From Actinomadura atramentaria DSM 43919 (GTDB taxonomy: Bacteria > Actinomycetota > Actinomycetes > Streptosporangiales > Streptosporangiaceae), in assembly GCF_000381885.1 (NCBI RefSeq), contig NZ_KB907211.1, positions 248,001-312,000 on the forward strand: 64,000 nt of DNA, read 5' to 3'. Under the pieces are notes generated by a model. It was not told the origin of the DNA, made no database searches, and saw only the letters and a program-made list of their open reading frames with translations. Below are positions 7,900-17,308 of this stretch, in pieces. The translations under genes were made by a program, and so were the position numbers. Every line of letters starts with the position of its first letter. Within the stretch, counting starts at the first letter, position 1.

Positions 7900-10800
7900 G
7901 TGCGGATCGCGATCCTGGGGCCGCTGGAGGTCACGGCGGACGGCCGCCCCGTCGCGGTCGGCGGGGCGCGGCTGCGGGCGCTCGCGGCGCTGCTCGCGCT
8001 GGACGCCGGACGGCCCGTCGCGGCGTCCGCGCTGGTGGACGCGCTGTGGGGGGACGACGTCCCGGCCGCGGCGCCCGCCGCGCTGCAGTCCCTCGTCTCG
8101 CGGCTGCGCGCAGCGATCGGCCGCGATCTCATCCCGTCCGGGCCTGCCGGGTACCGGCTCGCGGTGCCGCCGGACGCGGTGGACGCGCACGTCTTCCAGG
8201 CCCGGCTCGCCGCCGCGCGCCGCGCCCCGTCCGCCGCCGACCGCGCCGCCGGACTGCGCGCCGCGCTCGCGCTGTGGCGCGGCCCCGCGCTGGCGGACGC
8301 GCTCGGCCGTCCCGCCGCCGACGCTCGCGCCGCGCGGCTGGAGGGCCTGCGCCGGGCCGCGCTGGACGAGCGCGCGGACGCCGACCTCGACCTCGGCCGG
8401 CACGCCGAGCTGATTCCCGAACTGCAGGCGCTCGCCGCCGCCGAACCGCTCCGGGAGCCGCTGCGCGCCCGGCTGATCCGCGCCCTGTACGGCGCGGGCC
8501 GCCAGGCCGAGGCGCTGGCCGAGTACGCGGCGCTGCGCCGCACCCTGGCCGACGAACTGGGCGTGGACCCGTCCCCGGAGCTGGCGTCCCTGCACGCCGC
8601 GCTGCTGCGCCAGGACCCGACCCTCAACGCCGCCTCCGGCCAGAGCGCCCCCACCCCGCCAAACGAAACCCACACCGCGCGGCCCGGGCCGTGGGAGGGC
8701 GGCGCCGCATGGGGCGGGGCGGCGGACGCCGATGGCGGGTCGGGCGGGGCGGTGGACGCCGGTGCTGGTCGGTGGGGGAATCTGCGGGCGCCGTTGACCA
8801 GTTTCGTCGGGCGGGACGTGGATCTGGAGCGGGTCGCGGCACTGCTGGCGGCCGGGCGGCTCGTCACGCTCACCGGGCCGGGCGGCGCGGGGAAGACGCG
8901 GCTGTCGCTGGAGGCGGGCGCGCGGGCGGCGGCGGGCGGGGCGTTCCCGCACGGCGTCTGGAGCGTGGAGCTCGCGCCCGTCGCGGACGCCGCCGAGGTG
9001 CCCGCCGCCGTCGCCGCCGCGCTGCGGCTGCGCGAGACCGTCTCCCACGGGCTGGCGCGCGAGCCGCTGCCCGCGCCGCCCGCCGCCGGACCGGGCGGGG
9101 CGGCCGATCCGCTGGACCGCGTCGTCCGCGCGCTGGCGGGCCGGCGGCTGCTGCTCGTCCTCGACAACTGCGAGCACCTGCTGGACGCGGCGGCGCGGCT
9201 GGCCGACCGCGTCCTGGCCGAGTGCCCTGGCGTAAGCGTCCTCGCGACGAGCCGGGAACCGCTGGGCATCACGGGCGAGGCGCTGTGGCCGGTCGGCCCG
9301 CTGGCCGTCCCGCCCGGCCCGGCGAACCCGGGCGCGAACCCCGGCGCGAACACGGACCCGGGCGCGGACGTGGCTGCGGACCCGAGCGCGGACGCGGACA
9401 CGAGCGCGGGCGCGGGCGCGGCGCTCGCGTACCCGGCGGTCCGGCTGCTCGCCGAGCGCGCCGCCGCCGTCGCGCCCGGGTTCGCCGTCACGAGCGCGAA
9501 CGCGGCGGACGTCCGGCGGATCTGCCGGGCGCTGGACGGCGTCCCGCTGGCGATCGAGCTGGCCGCCGCCCGGCTGCGGGCGCTCACCCCGGCGCAGGTC
9601 GCGGACCGCCTCGACGACCGGTTCCGCCTGCTGCGCGCGGGCAGCCGCACCGCGCTGCCCCGCCACCGGACGCTGCGCGCGGTCGTGGACTGGAGCTGGG
9701 ACCTGCTGACCGGCCCGGAGCGCGCGCTGTGGCGGCGGCTCGCGGTCTTCCACGGCGGCGCGACGCCGGAGGCCGCCGAGCACGTCGGCGCGGGCGGCGA
9801 ACTGGACGGCGCGGACGTCCTGGACGTCCTGACGGCCCTGGTCGACAAGTCCCTGCTCACCGTCGACACCGCGTCCGGCGCACCCCGCTACGGCATGCTG
9901 GAGACGATCCGCGCCTACGGCCTGGACCGCCTCGCCGAATCCGGCGAGGCCGACGCCGTCCGCCGCGCCCACGCCGACTTCTTCCTCGCCCTCGCCGAGG
10001 ACGCCGCGCCGCACCTCACCCGCGCCGAGCAACTGGTCTGGCTGGACCGCCTCAGCGCCGACCACGACAACCTGAACGCCGCGCTGCGCCGCACGATCGC
10101 CGCCGGGGACGCCCCGCGCGCCCTGCGCTTCTGCGCCGCGCTCGGCTGGTACTGGTTCATGCGCGGCCGGATCGACGAGAGCCGCGAGCACACCGCGCAG
10201 GCGACGGCCCTGCCGGACGTCCCCCGCGACGAGACGACGGCCCGCGCCCTGGCCTACGCGGCGATCGTCCGGATCGACGGGGAGCACGCGTGGGAGGGCG
10301 TCGGCCTGCTCCGCGAGGCGCACGCGATCACCGCCGGGAACGCGGCGGGGCGGCCCGCGCACCCGGTGCTGCGGGTCGCCGCCGTGATCTGCGACCTGCT
10401 CGCGGACGGGTGGGACGAGTCCGCGCTGAACGTCCGGCGCGAGCCGATGGCGTCGCTGCGCGCCCTCCAGGACGACCCCGATCCGTGGGTGCGCGGCGTC
10501 GCGCACTTCGTGGAGGGGCAGCTCGGCCACAACTTCGGCCGCACCGAATCGCTCGAGGAGCACTTCGCGCGCTCGGAGCGGGCGTTCCGCGAGTCGGGCG
10601 ACCGGTGGGGGCTGGCGTTCGCGCTCGACTCCCGCGCGGAGCTGCTGGGCCGCCGGGGCGCGCACGCCGCCGCCGTCCGCGTCCTGGAGGAGACGCTGGC
10701 GCTGCAGGACGCGCTCGGCGAGGGCCAGGGCTGGAACCCGCACTCGCGCGCGAAGCTGGCGAACGCGCTGTTCCTGTCGGGGCGGCGGGACCGCGCGGCG

Positions 10801-11364
10801 GACGTCCTGCGCACCGCGCACCGGCGGGCGGAGCGCGAGGGCTCGACGGAGAGCGTCGCGATCCTGACGTACCGGCTGGGCGAGCTGGCGCTGCGCCTCG
10901 GGCGGCCGGACGAGGCCCGCGCCCGGCTGGCGCGCGCCGAGGAACTGGCGGGCGAGCTGCCGGGCCCGCCGCAGTTCCGCGCGCTGGTGCAGACGACGCG
11001 CGGCCATCTGGACCTGGCGTCGGGCGCGGCCGACGCGGCACGCCGCCGCTTCGACGACGCGATCCGCGCGGCCGCGTCGTCGCTGGACCACCCGGTGATC
11101 GCGCACGTCCTCGGCGGGCAGGCCGCGCTGGCGCTGCACGACGGCGATCCCGAGCGCGCGGCGGACCTGCTCGGCGCGGCCGAGGCGCTGCGCGGCGCGC
11201 CGGACCTGGCGCTGGCCGACGTCACGGCCGTGGAGACGGCGGTCCGGGCCGCGCTCGGCCCGGACGCGTTCGCCGCCGCCCGCGCCCGGGGCGCGACCCG
11301 GACGCTGGCCGACGTCCTGGACCTGTTCGGCCTGCCGCGCCCCGACGCGGCCCCGCGCGGCTGA
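7900..11364 (+). CDS. AfsR/SARP-like regulator (winged helix-BTAD-NB-ARC-TPR)
   Basis: A 1,154-residue ATP-dependent activator of the AfsR type. Order: OmpR-like winged helix (residues 1-~90, RIAILGPLEVTADGRPVAVGG), bacterial transcriptional activation domain (~95-235, LYGAGRQAEALAEYAALRRTLADELG), NB-ARC ATPase with P-loop GPGGAGKT (~325-333) and the DNCEHLLDA element (~421), then some 600 residues of helical TPR-like repeats. A low-complexity insertion (NPGANPGANTDPGADV...) interrupts the ATPase region. GTG 7900 has GGGGGAG nine bases upstream; starts at 7837 or 7882 would overlap or crowd the ndh terminator. Such proteins control secondary metabolism, but no biosynthetic cluster is in view, so the target is unknown. 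Confidence 0.88.
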   Translation: MRIAILGPLEVTADGRPVAVGGARLRALAALLALDAGRPVAASALVDALWGDDVPAAAPAALQSLVSRLRAAIGRDLIPSGPAGYRLAVPPDAVDAHVFQARLAAARRAPSAADRAAGLRAALALWRGPALADALGRPAADARAARLEGLRRAALDERADADLDLGRHAELIPELQALAAAEPLREPLRARLIRALYGAGRQAEALAEYAALRRTLADELGVDPSPELASLHAALLRQDPTLNAASGQSAPTPPNETHTARPGPWEGGAAWGGAADADGGSGGAVDAGAGRWGNLRAPLTSFVGRDVDLERVAALLAAGRLVTLTGPGGAGKTRLSLEAGARAAAGGAFPHGVWSVELAPVADAAEVPAAVAAALRLRETVSHGLAREPLPAPPAAGPGGAADPLDRVVRALAGRRLLLVLDNCEHLLDAAARLADRVLAECPGVSVLATSREPLGITGEALWPVGPLAVPPGPANPGANPGANTDPGADVAADPSADADTSAGAGAALAYPAVRLLAERAAAVAPGFAVTSANAADVRRICRALDGVPLAIELAAARLRALTPAQVADRLDDRFRLLRAGSRTALPRHRTLRAVVDWSWDLLTGPERALWRRLAVFHGGATPEAAEHVGAGGELDGADVLDVLTALVDKSLLTVDTASGAPRYGMLETIRAYGLDRLAESGEADAVRRAHADFFLALAEDAAPHLTRAEQLVWLDRLSADHDNLNAALRRTIAAGDAPRALRFCAALGWYWFMRGRIDESREHTAQATALPDVPRDETTARALAYAAIVRIDGEHAWEGVGLLREAHAITAGNAAGRPAHPVLRVAAVICDLLADGWDESALNVRREPMASLRALQDDPDPWVRGVAHFVEGQLGHNFGRTESLEEHFARSERAFRESGDRWGLAFALDSRAELLGRRGAHAAAVRVLEETLALQDALGEGQGWNPHSRAKLANALFLSGRRDRAADVLRTAHRRAEREGSTESVAILTYRLGELALRLGRPDEARARLARAEELAGELPGPPQFRALVQTTRGHLDLASGAADAARRRFDDAIRAAASSLDHPVIAHVLGGQAALALHDGDPERAADLLGAAEALRGAPDLALADVTAVETAVRAALGPDAFAAARARGATRTLADVLDLFGLPRPDAAPRG

Positions 11365-11372
11365 TCCCGGCG

Positions 11373-12212
11373 TCACGCGGTCCGGCGGAACATCCGCAGC
11401 GACAGCGGCACGAACACCGCCGCGATGACCAGCCCCCACACCAGCGCGGTCAGCGCCGGGCCGCCGACCGGCAGCGACCCGGACGGGTCGCCCGGCGGGT
11501 GGCCGACGAGCAGCCCGCGCAGCGCGTCCACCAGCTTGGACACCGGGTTGTTGTCCATGACCACGCGCAGCCAGTGCGGGTACCGGTCCGAGACGGGGAT
11601 GAACGCGTTGGACAGGAACGTCACCGGGAAGATCGTGGTGAACCCGAAGATCTGCACCTTCTCCGGCGAGTCCACGGCCAGCCCGATGAACACCGACGCC
11701 CAGGAGAACAGCACCGCGAACGCCAGCAGCATCAGGAACGCGGGGACGAGGTTCAGCCACGACGTCTCCACCCGGAACCCCAGCGCGATCCCGATGGCGA
11801 GCAGCACGGCCATCGACCACGCCTGCTTCACGGTGTCCGCGATGATCCGCCCGGCCAGCGGCGCGCTCCGCGCGATCGGCAGGCTGCGGAACCGGTCGAA
11901 GACGCCCTTGCCGACGTCGGTGTTGAGCCCCATCCCGATCGACAGCGAGGCGAACAGGGCGTTCTGGACGATGATGCCGGGGATCAGGATCGGCATGTAC
12001 GCCGTGACGCTGCCCGCCATCGCGGGCCCGAACACGTACGCGAACAGCAGCACGAACATGATCGGCTGGATGCTGAGGTCGACCAGCTCCATCGGGTTGT
12101 GCTTGATCTGGACGAGGTTCCGCCAGGTCAGCGTCATGGTCTGGCGCAGCGCCTCGCCGGGCGCGACCCGGTTGGGCGCGGTCGCGGGCGCGGGTGCGGT
12201 CGCGGTCGTCAT
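11373..12212 (-). CDS. ABC-2 type exporter permease (DrrB-like)
   Basis: A 279-residue integral membrane protein with six predicted helices, the usual size for DrrB-type permeases. The motif FRSLPIARSAPLAGRIIADTVKQ in the cytoplasmic loop is typical of the ABC-2 drug-export branch. The start codon overlaps the stop of the ATPase gene (ATGA at 12209-12212), so translation is coupled. With the ATPase it should form a drug or lipid exporter; no substrate is evident. It ends eight bases from the convergent AfsR-like gene. Confidence 0.9.
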   Translation of the reverse strand: MTTATAPAPATAPNRVAPGEALRQTMTLTWRNLVQIKHNPMELVDLSIQPIMFVLLFAYVFGPAMAGSVTAYMPILIPGIIVQNALFASLSIGMGLNTDVGKGVFDRFRSLPIARSAPLAGRIIADTVKQAWSMAVLLAIGIALGFRVETSWLNLVPAFLMLLAFAVLFSWASVFIGLAVDSPEKVQIFGFTTIFPVTFLSNAFIPVSDRYPHWLRVVMDNNPVSKLVDALRGLLVGHPPGDPSGSLPVGGPALTALVWGLVIAAVFVPLSLRMFRRTA

Positions 12213-13186
12213 GCCGGAACCTCCTCGGTCTCCTGCTCGTCGGTCGCGGCGGTCTCCTCGGCGCGGTGGCCGGTCAGGGCGAGGAACACCTCGTCCAGGC
12301 TGGCCTTGCGCAGCGACATCTCGCCCACGGTGATCCCCGCGTCGTCCAGGCGGCGGACGACGGCGGTCAGCACGGCCGGGTCGGAGACGGGCGCGGACAC
12401 CAGCGCCTCCCCGACCTCCGGCGCGGCCCCCGCCAGCTCCCCGACGATCCGCGCCACGGCCTCGCGGTCGGCCGCGCGCACCGGCGCGACCTCCAGCACC
12501 TGGCCGCCGACCTGCGCCTTCAACTGCTCGGGCGGCCCGTCGGCGATGACGCGGCCCCGGTCGATGACGACGAGGTCGTCCGCGAGCTGGTCCGCCTCCT
12601 CCAGGTACTGGGTGGTGAGCAGCACCGTGACACCGTCGCCGGTCAGCTCCCGGACGACGTCCCACAGGTCGCCGCGGCTGCGCGGGTCCAGGCCGGTGGT
12701 GGGCTCGTCCAGGAACAGCACGCGGGGCCGCGCGACCAGGCTCGCGGCCAGGTCGAGGCGGCGGCGCATCCCGCCCGAGTACGTCTTGGCGGCGCGCTCC
12801 CCGGCCTCGGTGAGCCGGAACCGGTCGAGCAGTTCGGCGGCCCGCGCCCGCGCGGCGCGCCGGGGCATCCCGACGAGCCGGCCGAGCAGCAGCAGGTTCT
12901 CGAACCCGGTCAGCATCTCGTCGACCCCGGCGTACTGGCCGGTCAGCCCGACGAGCCGCCGCACCCGGTGCGCCTCGGCGACGACGTCGTACCCGCCGAC
13001 CTCCGCGCGGCCCGCCGTGGGCGCGGTCAGCGTCGCGAGGATTCTGGTGGTCGTCGTCTTGCCGGCGCCGTTGGGGCCGAGGACGCCGAGCACCGTCCCC
13101 GGCTCGGCGGCGAGCGAGACGCCGTCCAGCGCCAGCGTCTCGCCGAAGCGCTTCTCCAGGCCCTCGGCCCGGATCGCGTAGGGCAT
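12209..13186 (-). CDS. ABC exporter ATP-binding protein (DrrA-like)
   Basis: A 325-residue nucleotide-binding subunit. Walker A GPNGAGKTT (residues ~38-46), signature YSGGMRRRLD, Walker B VLFLDEPTTGLD and the switch region LLTTQYLEEADQLAD are all intact. The C-terminal ~80-residue regulatory extension is typical of the daunorubicin-resistance (DrrA) branch. It is the first gene of a two-gene operon with the DrrB-like permease. DrrAB pairs export hydrophobic drugs or lipids; whether this one is linked to resistance cannot be told from the sequence. Confidence 0.92.
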   Translation of the reverse strand: MPYAIRAEGLEKRFGETLALDGVSLAAEPGTVLGVLGPNGAGKTTTTRILATLTAPTAGRAEVGGYDVVAEAHRVRRLVGLTGQYAGVDEMLTGFENLLLLGRLVGMPRRAARARAAELLDRFRLTEAGERAAKTYSGGMRRRLDLAASLVARPRVLFLDEPTTGLDPRSRGDLWDVVRELTGDGVTVLLTTQYLEEADQLADDLVVIDRGRVIADGPPEQLKAQVGGQVLEVAPVRAADREAVARIVGELAGAAPEVGEALVSAPVSDPAVLTAVVRRLDDAGITVGEMSLRKASLDEVFLALTGHRAEETAATDEQETEEVPA

Positions 13187-13330
13187 CCGTCCTCCTCACA
13201 TCGCCGCGCGGCCCCTTCGCCGCGCGTGGCGATCAGTTTCCACGCCGCCACTGACAGTCTCCTCGCAGCCCGCTGGCAGCCCGCTGGCAGGACGGACGCG
13301 GCGCGCCGGGGCGTCCGGGGGCGGGCGACG

Positions 13331-13343
13331 TAGACTCGTCGGC
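13331..13343 (+). promoter_or_regulatory. Leaderless -10 element of the PH-domain operon
   Basis: TAGACT (13331-13336) lies 7 nt before the GTG start at 13344, with no Shine-Dalgarno between. This matches the TANNNT-to-start spacing of actinobacterial leaderless genes. Confidence 0.65.
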
Positions 13344-13907
13344 GTGACGGCGGTTCGGGGCGCCCCGGCAGGCGACGGCGGGGACGCGCGCCCGGCGGCG
13401 CGGCTGCGCGCGCCCGCGCACCGGGTCTCCCGCCGCGCCATCGCCCACTGGGCCATCGAGTACCTGCTGGTCTTCGGCCCGGCGTTCGGGCTGGCGCTCG
13501 GCGTCGCGGCGTGGGCCGGGTCGGCGGGCTGGACGGGCGCGCCCGGCGCGGTGGCCGCGCACGCGGGCTGGCTGCCGGTCGCGGTCGGCGCGGCCGGGGT
13601 CCTCGCGGTGGGCGTCGCGCCCGTCTGGCGGTACCGCGTCCACCGGTGGGAGGTCAGCGCCGACGTCGTCTACACGCGCACCGGCTGGTTCGACCGCGAG
13701 TGGCTGCTGGTCCCGGTCGGCCGCATCCAGACGGTCGACGCCGGGCAGGGCTGGCTCGAACGGCTGCTCGGGCTGGCGACCGTCGAGATCAACACCGCGT
13801 CCCACACCGGGTCCTCGGAGCTGACCGGGCTGCCGGTCGGCGTCGCCACCCGGCTCGCCGAGGATCTCGCGCGCCGCGCCCACGACCTGCGCGACGACGC
13901 CACATGA
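13344..13907 (+). CDS. PH domain-containing membrane protein (YdbS-like, bPH2)
   Basis: A 187-residue protein with two N-terminal membrane helices (~residues 37-58 and 72-92) followed by a bacterial PH-like domain. Its WEVSADVVYTRTGWFDREWLLVPVGRIQTVDAGQGWLERLLGLATVEI pattern is the bPH2 (DUF304) signature. It shares an ATGA overlap with the next gene, also a PH-domain membrane protein, so the two act as a pair like B. subtilis YdbS-YdbT. That pair is linked to export of or resistance to certain peptides; the substrate here is unknown. GTG start, leaderless promoter. Confidence 0.88.
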   Translation: MTAVRGAPAGDGGDARPAARLRAPAHRVSRRAIAHWAIEYLLVFGPAFGLALGVAAWAGSAGWTGAPGAVAAHAGWLPVAVGAAGVLAVGVAPVWRYRVHRWEVSADVVYTRTGWFDREWLLVPVGRIQTVDAGQGWLERLLGLATVEINTASHTGSSELTGLPVGVATRLAEDLARRAHDLRDDAT

Positions 13908-15403
13908 CGGTCCGGGCGGACGGCCGGCCGCCGGGGGAGCGCGAGCCCGGCGCGGCCCCGCCGCCCGCGCGGCAGCGGCTGCACCCGCTGACGTTCGTCG
14001 TCGGGGCCACCCGCGAGCTGCTGGCGCTGCTCGGCGCGGGGGCCGCCGGGCTGCTCGTCGGCGGCCTGTCCACGGCGTTCTACTTCACGCTCGTCGGCCT
14101 GGCGTTCGGGCTGGTCTTCCACGTCACGACGTGGGCGACGTTCACCTACAGCGTCGGGGAGGAGCGCGTCGAGCTGCGGCGCGCGCTGATCGGGCGGACG
14201 GTCACCAGCATCCCGCGCGACCGGGTGCGCGGCGTGGACGTCAGCGCGACGCTCGGGCACCGGCTGCTCGGGCTGGCCGTCGTCCGCATCGACGCGGGCG
14301 CGGACGGCGGCGAGGGCGAGCTGAACGCCGTGTCCCGCCGCGAGGCCGACCGGCTCCGCCGCGTCCTGCTGGCGCGCGCGCCCGTGGACGCCGCCGCCGC
14401 GCCGCCCGCCCGCGCCGTCCTCGCCCGGATGCGCCGCCGCTGGTTCCTGTACGCCCCGCTCAGCGGCGCGTACCTGTTCACGCCGTTCGCGCTCGCGGGC
14501 AGCGTCCTGGGGTTCCTCTACAACCTCGGGGACGACCTCGGGCTCGTCACCCGCGACCGCGTCGCCCGGCTCGGCCACGACGTCGCCGGGCTGCCGAGCG
14601 CCGCCGTCGTCGCCGCCGCGGTCGCGCTGCTGCTCGCGATGCCGATCGGGTCGGTGATCGTCTTCACGCTGTTCAACTGGGACTTCACCGTCACCGAGCG
14701 GGACGGGTCGCTGGTCGCCGAACGCGGCCTCGTCACGCGCCGCAGCGTCGCGCTGGAGCGCCGCCGCGTCCGGGGCGTCGAGCTGACCGACAACCCGTTC
14801 GAGCGCGCCGCGCGCGTCGCCCGCGTCGGGGCCCTGGTCACCGGGCTCGGGGACGCCGCGCACCGGGGGCGGCTGCTGCCCGCCGCGCCCCGCGCGTACG
14901 CGGCGGCCGTCGCGGCGGCGGTCGTCGGGCCGGTGCCGGGGCCGCTCGTCCCGCACCCGCCCGCCGCGCGGGTCCGCCGGATCGTGCGGGCCGCCGCGCC
15001 GCCGCTGGCGGTCGGGGCGGTCGCGGCGGCGGTCGGGCAGGGGCGGGTCGCGGTGCTGTGCGCGGTGCTGACCGTCCTCGCGGTGCCGCTCGGGCTGGAC
15101 CGGTACCGGCAGCTCGGCCACGCCGCCGACGCGCACCGCTTCACGCTGCGGTCGGGGTCGCTGCTGCGCCGCCAGGTCGTCGTGGACCGGGGCGCGGTCG
15201 TCGGCTGGCGGGTCCGGCAGTCGCTGCTGCAGCGGCGCGTCGGCCTGGCCACGCTGGACGCCGCGGTGGGCGCGGGCGAGGGCGGCTACGCGGGCCTGGA
15301 CATGGCCGCGCCGGACGCCGTCGCGTTCGCGGCGGGCATCACGCCCGCGTGGGTGGAGCCGTTCCTGGAGCCGGTGCCCCGCGCCGCCGGGCGCGGGGGC
15401 TGA
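13904..15403 (+). CDS. Multi-PH-domain membrane protein (YdbT-like)
   Basis: A 499-residue partner of the preceding protein. It repeats the architecture: paired membrane helices followed by bPH2 domains (first near residues 60-160, with RRALIGRTVTSIPRDRVRGVDVSATLGHRLLGLAVVRIDAG; second near 250-330, with ERGLVTRRSVALERRRVRGVEL; third, weaker, near 400-490). The start is ATG 13904, overlapping the upstream stop. It ends 15 bases from the convergent sepH gene. Family assignment is firm; the cellular role is only inferred from YdbST. Confidence 0.88.
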   Translation: MTVRADGRPPGEREPGAAPPPARQRLHPLTFVVGATRELLALLGAGAAGLLVGGLSTAFYFTLVGLAFGLVFHVTTWATFTYSVGEERVELRRALIGRTVTSIPRDRVRGVDVSATLGHRLLGLAVVRIDAGADGGEGELNAVSRREADRLRRVLLARAPVDAAAAPPARAVLARMRRRWFLYAPLSGAYLFTPFALAGSVLGFLYNLGDDLGLVTRDRVARLGHDVAGLPSAAVVAAAVALLLAMPIGSVIVFTLFNWDFTVTERDGSLVAERGLVTRRSVALERRRVRGVELTDNPFERAARVARVGALVTGLGDAAHRGRLLPAAPRAYAAAVAAAVVGPVPGPLVPHPPAARVRRIVRAAAPPLAVGAVAAAVGQGRVAVLCAVLTVLAVPLGLDRYRQLGHAADAHRFTLRSGSLLRRQVVVDRGAVVGWRVRQSLLQRRVGLATLDAAVGAGEGGYAGLDMAAPDAVAFAAGITPAWVEPFLEPVPRAAGRGG

Positions 15404-15418
15404 CGGTCGCTCGGGCCG

Positions 15419-16870
15419 CTACTCGGGGCGGCGCGCGCCGAACATGATCTCGTCCCAGGACGGGACGGACGCGCGCTTGCCCTTGGACTTGCGGCGGCCC
15501 CGCGCGGCGCGCTGCGCCGGGGTGTCGGCGGCGGCCGCGGCGACCGGCTTGTCGGACGCGGCGGGCATCGACGGCCGGGTGGTCGGCTTCTTCTTCTGCG
15601 CGGGCCGGGCGTGCTGCGGACGCGCCGGGGCGGGCACCCGCGGCGGCTCCTCGGGCAGCGACGGCTCCGCGCGCACGGGTTCCGGCGCGGGTGCCGGGGC
15701 GGGCACGGTCCCGGCGGCGGGCGCGCGCCGGGGCGCGGGCTTGGGCGCGGGCTTCGGCTCGGGCTCCGGTTCTTCCTCAGCCTCAGCCTCAGCCTCAGCC
15801 TCGGGCGCGGGCTCCGGCTCGACGGCCGCCTCGGGCTCAGGCTCAGGTTCGGGCTCGGGCGCGGCCTCGGGCTCGGGCTCGGGCGCCTCGGCGGCGGGCT
15901 CGGCGGCCGTCTCCTCGGCGTCCTCGGCCTCGTCCGCCGCGTCCTCGACGGGCGGCGCGGCCTCGGGCTCCGGCGCGTCCTCGGCGCTGATCTCGTCCGG
16001 CGCCTCGTCGGCGTCGGCGTCGGCCTCGGCGTCGGCCTCGTCCTCGGCCGCCTCGGGCAGCTCGCGGAACGCGGGCCGCGCGTCCACCATCCGCCCGTGG
16101 TCCACGATGAACTCCCCGGCCTCCCCGGCGTCCACCTCGGCCGGTGCCTCGACACGCGGCTCACCGCGGGTCTCGACACGGGTCTCGCCACGGGCCTCGA
16201 CGCGGAACTCCGGCAGCCCCCGCGCGTCCGACACGACCGTCATCGTGGGCCGGCGCGGCACCAGCGGCGTGACGGTGTCGCCGGAGTCGTCGTCCCACTC
16301 GACGGCGGTGAGCCGCGCCGCGACCTCGTCCAGCGGCGACACGTGCCGCCGCCGCGGGTCGAACACCCACTCGGCGGCGTGCGGCCGCCCGCCCTCGAAG
16401 AACGACAGCCGGACGCGCCAGGTGCTGTCCTCGCACTTCCAGGAGTCCCACTCGGCCTCGTCGAGGTCGACGCCGCCGCGCGCCAGCCGCTCCTCGACGG
16501 TCTCGCCGAGCGCCGGGCCGGGCGCGGAGTCGCCGGGCCGCCGGACGGCGACGCGCTGCGCCTGCTGCGCCATGTACTCGCGCTCCTGCAGGACCGGCCC
16601 CTCGAACCAGCGGATGCGCTCGACCGGGATGCCCGCGGACTCGGCGATCTCCTCGGCGGTCTCGCCGGACCTGATCCGCGCCTGGATCTCCTTGGGTCGC
16701 AAGGGACTCTCCACTTCGATCTCGAACTGGCCGAGGCGGGAGAAGTGCCCCCGGACCGCCGCGCGCAGACGGTCGTCGACGGGCAGGGTGAACCGGGTGC
16801 CTCGGCCCGCGGTGGCCAGGACGAGGTACGTACCGTCCTCGCTGACCGCGACGAGGCGCAGCTCCTGCAT
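15419..16870 (-). CDS. sepH: Septation protein SepH
   Basis: A 483-residue actinobacterial cell-division protein that binds FtsZ and promotes its assembly at septa. The conserved N-terminal DUF3071 region is intact (residues 1-~165: MQELRLVAVSEDGTYLVL, then the helix-turn-helix-like RPKEIQARIRSGETAEEIAESAGIPVERIRWFEGPV). The C-terminal half is disordered and extremely acidic, with long Ala/Glu/Pro runs, ending in a conserved basic tail (RGRRKSKGKRASVPSWDEIMFG). The start ATG 16870 has AAGGAC upstream. Its position near ferrochelatase and cutRS agrees with the Streptomyces region where sepH is SCO5855, as I recall it. Confidence 0.93.
   Translation of the reverse strand: MQELRLVAVSEDGTYLVLATAGRGTRFTLPVDDRLRAAVRGHFSRLGQFEIEVESPLRPKEIQARIRSGETAEEIAESAGIPVERIRWFEGPVLQEREYMAQQAQRVAVRRPGDSAPGPALGETVEERLARGGVDLDEAEWDSWKCEDSTWRVRLSFFEGGRPHAAEWVFDPRRRHVSPLDEVAARLTAVEWDDDSGDTVTPLVPRRPTMTVVSDARGLPEFRVEARGETRVETRGEPRVEAPAEVDAGEAGEFIVDHGRMVDARPAFRELPEAAEDEADAEADADADEAPDEISAEDAPEPEAAPPVEDAADEAEDAEETAAEPAAEAPEPEPEAAPEPEPEPEPEAAVEPEPAPEAEAEAEAEEEPEPEPKPAPKPAPRRAPAAGTVPAPAPAPEPVRAEPSLPEEPPRVPAPARPQHARPAQKKKPTTRPSMPAASDKPVAAAAADTPAQRAARGRRKSKGKRASVPSWDEIMFGARRPE
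15775..15798. repeat. Hexanucleotide tandem repeat inside sepH
   Basis: Four perfect copies of CCTCAG, encoding Ala-Glu pairs of the acidic linker on the minus strand. Being 6-nt units, copy-number slippage would keep the frame and only change linker length. Confidence 0.85.
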
Positions 16871-17308
16871 GCGTGTCCTTCCTGCCCTGTCCTGACGGCA
16901 CGGAGGGCGCCCGCCGGGCCCGCCGCCGCGAGCCCGTGCTCGCACCGGCCGGACCGCCCGGCCCCCACCGAGGGCGCATGCGTGCCCTTCCCCCGGATTC
17001 CCGAGTCTCTACTTCCGGACACGCCTGCTGCCAGCACCGTACCCGGCATGTCCGAACATCGCCGCTCTCGAAGTCCTCTTCCAACAGGCAGAAGGGGACG
17101 CCCGGCCAAGCTTGCCGGGGCCGGAGCCCCATCGGCGGCGCGCGACCCCTTTCTTGTCGGAACCTTTCCACCACTCTGCCGGAACCGTGGAGCGGACTCC
17201 AGCTCTTCCGGGTTGTCAAGGTCACGCCCGGGCATGGAACAGCCCGTTCGTCCCGTTAGTTCCAAATGACGGGGTCGTGTGAGTCAACCAGAATGGGGGA
17301 GTCCGTCC
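16871..17308. other. Divergent intergenic region sepH / two-helix membrane protein
   Basis: No gene is supported in this 438-bp stretch. It must contain two divergent promoters. One clear element is an inverted repeat at 17101-17119, CCCGGC / GCCGGG around AAGCTT, about 230 bp from sepH. Near the plus-strand gene, GGGGGAG (17295-17301) is its ribosome-binding site. Confidence 0.55.

Noticed and set aside
6397..13181. Very long open frames of 1,807 and 2,257 codons
   Set aside because: They overlap ndh, the AfsR-like gene and drrAB in other frames, are Arg/Ala/Pro/Gly-rich without domains, and arise from high GC third-position bias.
7900..13186. Antibiotic biosynthetic cluster (AfsR-like regulator plus DrrAB exporter)
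   Set aside because: No biosynthetic enzymes lie nearby, and regulator and exporter are convergent single units.
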